From positions 70,697,900 to 70,761,899 of the forward strand of contig NC_134116.1 of NCBI RefSeq assembly GCF_040939455.1: 64,000 nucleotides of DNA. Direction: 5' to 3'. This document shows, piece by piece, positions 58,006 to 64,000 of the stretch. This stretch comes from Microcebus murinus. Taxonomy: Eukaryota > Chordata > Mammalia > Primates > Cheirogaleidae. The position numbers and the translations under genes were made by a program. The notes under the pieces are model-generated. The model made no database searches, was not told the DNA's origin, and was given only the letters and a program-made list of their open reading frames with translations. Numbering within the stretch: the stretch's first letter is position 1; each line of letters opens with the position of its first letter.

Positions 58006-58088
58006 TGAGGTCTGTCCAGTAAGTACCCAGCCATGTAACATGACAATGTAATGTAACAATGGCTAGATACTTTCTGGACAGACCTTCA
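58006..58088. mobile_element. 83-bp mariner-type MITE, perfect hairpin form
   Basis: Left end 'tgaggtctgtccagtaagta' (then 'cccagccatgtaac') and the right end read in reverse 'tgaaggtctgtccagaaagt' (then 'atctagccattgttac') are inverted repeats of about 30 bp. TA flanks both sides (58004-58005, 58089-58090). Deleting the element plus one TA restores continuous L1 text 'caattttacatcccaccagc'. Its structure parallels MADE1-type MITEs. Confidence 0.92.
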
Positions 58089-58099
58089 TACATCCCACC

Positions 58100-60955
58100 A
58101 GCAGTGTATGAAAATGCTAGTTATTCTACATCCTCACCAAAACTTGTCTTGTCTATTTTTAAATGTTAGTGTAGTCAAATCTCATTGTGTTTTTAATTTG
58201 CAGATCCCTAAAGACTAATGATGTTGAGCATCTTTCATGTGCTTATTTGTCATTTGTATATCTTCTTCTGGAGAAATATCCAGATCTTTGCCCATTTTTA
58301 AATTGGGTTGTTTTCTTATTATTGAGTTTTGAGAATTTTAAACACTTATTCTAGATATAATCCTTTATCAGATTTAAAAATTTGCAAATATTTTCTCCAA
58401 GACTGTGACTCTTCTTTTTATTCTCTTAGCAGTTACTTTTGAAGAACATATACTTTTAATTTTGATGAAATTATAATTTTTTAAAATTTATTTTAATATC
58501 ATTTTTTTAATTTCATGAATTGTGGTTTTGGTGTCATATCTAAGAAATCTTTGACTAACCTAAAGTAAAAAGGATTTCTCCTATGCTTTTTTCTTCCTGG
58601 AAGTTCTATAGTTTGGTATTTTACCTTTAGGTCTATCTTCATTTTGGGTTTTATATATGGCATGAAGTTTGGGTTGAAGGTCATATTTTTGCATGTGGAT
58701 TTCAGTTGTTCCACACCATTTAAACACTATTCTTTCTTCACCCAATTGACTTTGCTCCTCTGTCAAAAATCAGTTGTTCATTTCTATGTGTGGGTCTATT
58801 TGTGGATAATGTATTCTGTTCATTGATCTATTGTCTATATACCAATACCACACTTGATTCACTGAGCTTCATAATAAGTCTTAAAATCAAGTAGTGTTAG
58901 TCTTCCAACTTGGCTCCTCTTTTTAAAAATTGTTTTGGCTTTTTTAGGGCCTGTTCTTTTCCATATAAATTTTAAAATGATCTTATTAATTTCAACACAA
59001 AAACTCCTACTTAAACTTTGATTAGAATTCTACTAAATCTACAGATCATTTTGGGGAGAATTGATCTCTTAACAGTATGGAAATTACTGACTTATGCCTG
59101 ATGTATACCTTTTTATTTATTTAGGTCTTTTAAAAGTTCTCTTAGCAAAGTTTTGTAGTTTTCAGTATACAGGTATTACATATATTTTATCAGATTTATC
59201 CCTACGTAATTTTTATGCTACTGTGAGTTAGATTATTATTTTAAAATTTTAATTTCTGATTGTTGCTAGAATATAGCAATAGAGCTGAGTGGTATATATT
59301 TATCTTGCATCATAAGACATTGCTAAACTGGCTCTAGCAGGATTTTTGAAGATTCTTATTTTCTATATAGATGATCATGGTATCTGCACCACTTCCACCT
59401 GTGAGATCTGGATAGCTTATATTTATTTATTTTGTCTTGTTGCAAAGGTTTGAACCTTCAGTACATTGTCAAAAAAAGGGCAGTGACAGTGTATATGTTT
59501 GTCTTATTCCTAATCTTAGTGGGGAAAACATTCAGTTTTTTATAATTAAGTATGATATTAACAGTAGGTTTTTCACAGACAGCTTTTATAAGTTCTTCTC
59601 TATTTCTAGTTTCTGAGAATTTTTTTCAAGAATAGATATTGTATAGGACAAATGCTTTTTCTGAGCCTATTGAGGTAATTATATGATTTAATTTCCTTTT
59701 GTTAATTTGATGAATTTTATTGATTTTAAAAAGTTAATTACATGGTCATGATTATTAATATATTGTTGGATTAATTTTGCTAACTTTTTTAAAAGATAAT
59801 TTTATATCTATAGTTATGAGGGATTTTGGCTTATAGTTTAGTTTTCTTTTCTTCAGATTTCATAATTTATTTATTTATTTTTTATTATTATTTCAGCAGA
59901 TTATGGGGGTACAAATGTTTAGGTTACATACATTGCCTTTGCCCTACCTGAGTCAGAATTTCAAGCATGTCAATCCCCCAGATGTTGCACACTGCACCCA
60001 TTAGGTGTGAATATACCCATCCTCTCCTCTCTCCCACCTGCCTGACACCTGATGAGTGTTACTACTGTATGTGCATGTAAGTGTTGGTCAGTTATGTCAG
60101 TTAATACAATTTCCCCTTTTAAATTCCTCTTTGATCAATTGGCTATTTAGAAGTATATTATTTGGTTTCCAAATGCTTGAAAGATTTCAGAGATATTTCT
60201 ATTATTGATTTCTAATTTTATTGCATTTTAGCTAGAGAATATACTTTATATTACTTGGGTACTTTTTAATTTACTGAGATTTGCTTTAATGCCCTGAATT
60301 TGGTCTATCTTGGTAATATTTCCATGTGCACTTAAAAAGAATTTGTGTTCTGTTGCTTTTTAATGGTATATTCTAAATATGTCACTTAGGTCAGTGGGTT
60401 GACAATGTAATTTTCTGTCTCATTATTCTATCAATTATTGACAAAGGGGTATTGAAATCTCTGACTATAATTATGAATTTGTCTGTTTCTCCTTGCATTT
60501 CCATCAATTTTTCTACATGTATTTTGAAGTTCTGTTATTAGGTACATAAATGTTTAGGATTATGAAATACTCAGGATTGACTGTTTTATCATTATGAAAT
60601 GACCTGGTAAATCCAGAGTTTTATTCCTGGTAAAATTCTTTTCACTGAAATTCATTTTGATATTAATATTGTCACTCTGTATTTCCTTTGATAAGAATTA
60701 TCATGATATTTTTTTGTACTATTTTACTTTAAGCCTATTTGTTTCTTAATATTTAAAGTACATTACTTGTAGGCAACAAAAAGTTGGTTCTTGTTTTTAA
60801 TCCAATCTGATGATCTCTGCCTTTTAATTGGGGTAGTTTAGACCTTTTACATTTAATGTGATTATTGTTATGGTTAGGTTTAAATATATCATCTTACTAT
60901 TATATTTGTTTTTTATTTGACCCATCTATTGGTTCTTTATTTTTTTCTAGAAAAC
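58100..60955 (-). pseudogene. L1 ORF2 pseudogene
   Basis: ORF2 encodes the L1 endonuclease and reverse transcriptase. The minus strand here follows the ORF2 nucleotide order from the endonuclease side (about 60955) toward the C-terminus and 3' UTR border (about 58100-58200). No open frame exceeds about 75 residues, so it is thoroughly inactivated. Confidence 0.75.
59868..60115 (-). mobile_element. Younger L1 3' tail (antisense) inside the older L1
   Basis: T-rich start (reversed poly(A)), then 'cagattatgggggtacaaat', 'gtttaggttacatacattgc', 'gcacactgcacccattaggt', 'gtgaatatacccatcctctc'. This 3' UTR type is common in lemur L1s. Older L1 ORF2 text is interrupted by it and resumes near 60120 ('tttgatcaattggctattta'). 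Confidence 0.85.
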
Positions 60956-60960
60956 TAATA

Positions 60961-61984
60961 ATGATGTAAAATTAAACATAGGTGTAGATACCTCTACATG
61001 GATTAAGCTAATATTTAAATTGCTTTGCATTTCCTAAGCAGAGTCACAGCTCATGCTAGAGAGGGGTGTATGCTATTGCATTGGAATAGAAAATTGTGCC
61101 TGAAATTATCTTATTTTGTTTTTTAAATGTCTTTTCTTGTTTATACCACTAGAATATATGCTTCATAAAACCATAGGCCTTGTCTGTTTTGTTTTGTTTT
61201 TTTTCCCAGCTCAGCAATCATTAGCACATATTAGCTAAGCAATGATTTTTGTTCACTAATAAATACTTAAGTCAGATCCTTGGAATGGAAGTAGAGAGAT
61301 TATCTGAATGCAGTATAGGTAAAATGAGAAGAGTCAGCAGTTGAATCTTTTCCAGGTATCTAGTGTCAGAAAGGAGTTTTAAATAAAGGCATAAGATCAT
61401 AGCAAGAACTTAGGGATGAGAAAAAAATTTGTGATCAAACTTGATAGGAAGTGGTGAAGAAAGAAGGCAGGAGATATCCAAAATCACACATGGGAATGCC
61501 TGCCAAGGCTGTTCGCGTGCTATTGTGTGTTGAGGAAACTTTCTTTTGATGGCTTGTGCTTCATGCCAAAAATGTTCCTTTACTGCTCTTAAATATATTC
61601 ATTTATCTGTTCATTAGGTGAACATTTTTTGTTGTTTCAAGATTAGTGTAGAGTTATCACAGCTTAGTAAGGAGACATATTTACACACATAGATGTTATT
61701 ATTATAAGGGACCATGATGAACAGAATCATGGATGTATGTGCATGTGTGCGTGTGTGTATCTGGGATAGAACCATGAATGACTGGAAGGAGACTGATTAT
61801 CTTTTCCCAGGGAGGCAGGTCAGAGACTTCATGGGAAAAGTCCTGAAGAATGAGTAGAGTTTTTAAAGTTAAAAAAGTGACCAAGGTAGTAAATGGTATT
61901 GTAGTAAGATGGAAGGAAATGTGACAAAGCCTACAGGTATTAAATGATGTGGCATATTCAGGGTATACCAAAGAGATTAAGAGA
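60961..61984. other. Mostly unassigned
   Basis: No gene. 61500-61960 may be diverged antisense L2 ('ttcatgggaaaagtcctgaa' resembles its 'ttcctgaggaggt' zone). A (GT)n run lies near 61738-61760. Confidence 0.35.
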
Positions 61985-62172
61985 AGAACCTTACCTCTGC
62001 TACTTATTAACTGTATATTCTTAAATAAGTTACTTGCTATCTCAGAGCCTCACTTCTCCTAGTTATAAAATGGAAATAATAATATCTGCCTTTTGGTATT
62101 ATTATGAGGATTAAATGAAATAAAGTAATATTTATCTCTCATGTAATTGATGCTCAATAAATGGTGACTGAA
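61985..62172 (+). repeat. MIR SINE
   Basis: 'cctctgctacttattaactg', 'aagttacttgctatctcaga', 'gcctcacttctcctagttat', 'aaaatggaaataataatatc', 'ttatgaggattaaatgaaat', 'tgatgctcaataaatggtga' is a nearly complete MIR. Confidence 0.85.
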
Positions 62173-62199
62173 ACTATTAATATTATTACTACAACTATT

Positions 62200-62400
62200 T
62201 CTACTACATCTTAGTGTTTCTGAAGCATAAAGTATAAATAAGGAGCAAAGGGAGAGCAAACTAGAAGGCCAGAAGTGCAGGCCAAGAAGAGCCTTGAATA
62301 CAATGCTAAAGAATTTCAGCTTGATCTTATGGCTTCTGGAGAATTAGTTCTTAAATAATTTTAGTAGAGTATTAATATGTTTTGAAATTGGCTATTCAGA
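62200..62400 (-). repeat. L2-like fragment (antisense)
   Basis: 'gagcaaactagaaggccaga', 'agccttgaatacaatgctaa' and 'gaatttcagcttgatcttat' resemble antisense L2. Confidence 0.45.
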
Positions 62401-64000
62401 GCCCTGTTTCTGATGCCAGTATATTGGAAGTGATTGGGAAATGGTGGGAAAGAATGGGTAGCCCCGATATATTAAATGTTGGAGAGGACTTAGCTCACAA
62501 TTAAAAACTCACTAGAGATAATGTACAAAGCAGATAGTTATAGGTGGAACATGTAGCAGGCAAAACACATGTAAAAACCTAAAAAACACATATATAGAAA
62601 GATAAGTAGATAGAATTTCAATGCTGGCTCATATTGAATATATGATTCACAATTGTCCCATGTGATCTCTTTTCAATGGAGTTAGATCAACTAGTAATTC
62701 CTGTCCTTCTTCTGCCTTCTCCCCACCCCCCAGTAAGAAAAGATACCCTGTACACTGTACTATGCTTTATTGAATGTTTGGCCACTGCTAACTGTAAAAT
62801 TATACTTAATCAGAAATGCTGGATTCACACTGAAATAATTGACTGGCTAATTACTCTCCTGGGAGTGTGACCTTAGATTAATCATTATAAATAATGGGAA
62901 ACCAGATAAACGTACTCTTGTTTCAGAGCTTGCATCCAAAACTAGGAAGAAGAAACAGTATTATTTTTATGGTTTTAGCTTCCCTCACTTTCTAGATGCT
63001 GCAGCTGTGTCCTCATTGTATTTTATAGCCAGAAAAAAAAAATCACCCCTCAGCAGTTCCTATAATTTCAAATTTATAACTATGTCCAGGGTAATTCACC
63101 CGTAAGCCAACTAGAAATAAAAATAGAGGAGATAGACCCATCTGTTGGAGTGATTTCTTAACTGCAGAAAACATTTTCCTTTCTTTAAAAGCAAAGCTGT
63201 AAAATCTGTATAAATTCCAATTCGTAAACCATGAAACTCTAATTTTTCCACTTCTCTAGTCACTTTGAGTAAATTATTTTGCATATGTGGGATGTCAAAA
63301 ATCAACAAAATGGTCCAAGGAAGTGTAAGAGATTGATTTTGACTATATAAAAATCTTTTAAGTGATAGCAAAAAGGTTCTTTGGGTAAATTAGAACCAAA
63401 AAGAATTCTATGTTGCTTGGCACTGAAAGATCCATATCTTCAGTTGGTATTTTTTTCTGCTCTATAAATGGATTCCAACATTTGATGTTATTGTTTTTAA
63501 TTAATTTTCTTGGTAATTTTAAAATGTACTCTCTTCCCTTAAACTTGATATCTCTATTTTTAAAATAAGGTCTCACTTAGAAATACTGATAGGGCTATTT
63601 GAATAGCCCCTATAAAGCCATTATTTAAAGGGAGAAATCCCTTATCCTGAATAATTCAGACAAGAGTAATTGTTTGGCTTGAATATTCTGGCTATGATTC
63701 AATCAAATTTTCCTCTTCATTCTGCCTGTATGGAACAAACTTTAGCTGACAAAAACTGCTTTGTATTATACAAAGAGTGTGCCCTCTGATTCCTTATGTG
63801 ATAAATCCAAGAGTAAATCATATGGAGTAGTTACCACTTGTGTAGCTGAAATTCCTCTGGAATTCACACACATATATTTTAGAAAGGAGAGGTTTTACCA
63901 TAGAGCACCACATAAAGGCAATCCTTTCACTTTCCACAAGCCAGTAAAAAAGAACACAATAAAATACCAGCTCTTTTCAGATAATGTCTCACGCCACCAT
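62401..64000. other. No recognised feature to the window end
   Basis: No gene, named repeat or RNA gene. 63580-63790 is high-complexity and includes an 8-bp-arm inverted repeat 'gggctatt...aatagccc' (63591-63608). The frames at 63111-63371 and 63358-63576 (minus) have no motif. Confidence 0.4.

Larger units (their letters stand above)
57478..60960 (-). mobile_element. Long L1M element (antisense): 3' UTR and much of ORF2
   Basis: Read on the + strand it runs in reverse from 3' UTR ('gctttgttgacatataattg', 'atttcatataaatggaatca', 'ttattcattcactttttgat') through ORF2 ('ttcttcctggaagttctata', 'acaccatttaaacactattc', 'gggtattgaaatctctgact', 'tccaatctgatgatctctgc', 'tttacatttaatgtgattat'). It stops near 60960 without a 5' end, so it is 5' truncated. 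Two insertions lie inside: a MITE at 58006-58088 and a younger L1 tail at 59868-60115. Confidence 0.9.

Overview
The window looks like nuclear DNA from a strepsirrhine primate, most likely a lemur. The best single clue is an antisense Alu at 30458-30791. It ends in intact 9-bp target-site repeats, and the link between its two arms carries the TTGGCCAATTAATT stretch and the 'GTCAGCCTAGCTCACAGCAACC' wording (quoted in parts) that I know from lemur Alu copies. A compact hAT element at 43395-43588 is also, as far as I recall, of a kind seen in lemurs and some bats. The rest is older mammalian repeat material shared by all placental mammals: L2, MIR, MLT1, MER5, MER2 and Tigger1. The species call is an inference from repeat types alone.

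I found no protein-coding gene, no exon with convincing splice borders, and no tRNA, rRNA or snRNA gene. Every open frame I could recognise is a relic of a mobile element; the others are short, lack family motifs, and overlap frames on the other strand. The window is therefore intergenic or deep intronic, and the sequence cannot say which.

Layout. 1-6030: an ERVL-type LTR tail, two copies of one unnamed LTR-like family, a MIR and L2 in both orientations. 6031-8705: a decayed L1 that keeps its 5' end but has lost its 3' end. 9654-10121: a solo MLT1 LTR. 11138-13935: a three-layer nest (L1 tail inside Tigger1 inside MER5). 15507-17043: a Tigger-like MITE, L2 and an L1 tail. 17770-24000: L2, LTR, MIR and L1 fragments around largely unassigned sequence. 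24395-25490: an ERV LTR nested in an L2. 28238-34925: two hAT MITEs, LTR pieces, two Alus, MIR and three L2 tails in a row. 35250-38070: L1, Alu, L1 and MIR. 38071-46100: mostly unassigned, with a 22-bp perfect palindrome, a (CT)n tract and the young hAT element. 46116-52397: hAT, LTR, a long L2 split by MER2 and by a hAT that itself holds a MaLR LTR, then a second hAT split by an LTR. 55023-60960: MLT1, L2 split by an ERVL-like repeat and an Alu piece, and a 3.5-kb antisense L1 carrying an 83-bp mariner-type MITE and a younger L1 tail. 61985-64000: MIR, L2-like sequence, then unassigned sequence.

Because nothing here works as a set of genes, the information lies in insertion order. Several nests can be read exactly, since the host repeat resumes on the far side after a target-site repeat of the expected length (TA, 5 bp or 8 bp). 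Repeat family names come from memory of consensus sequences, not from a search; the superfamily is usually safer than the subfamily.
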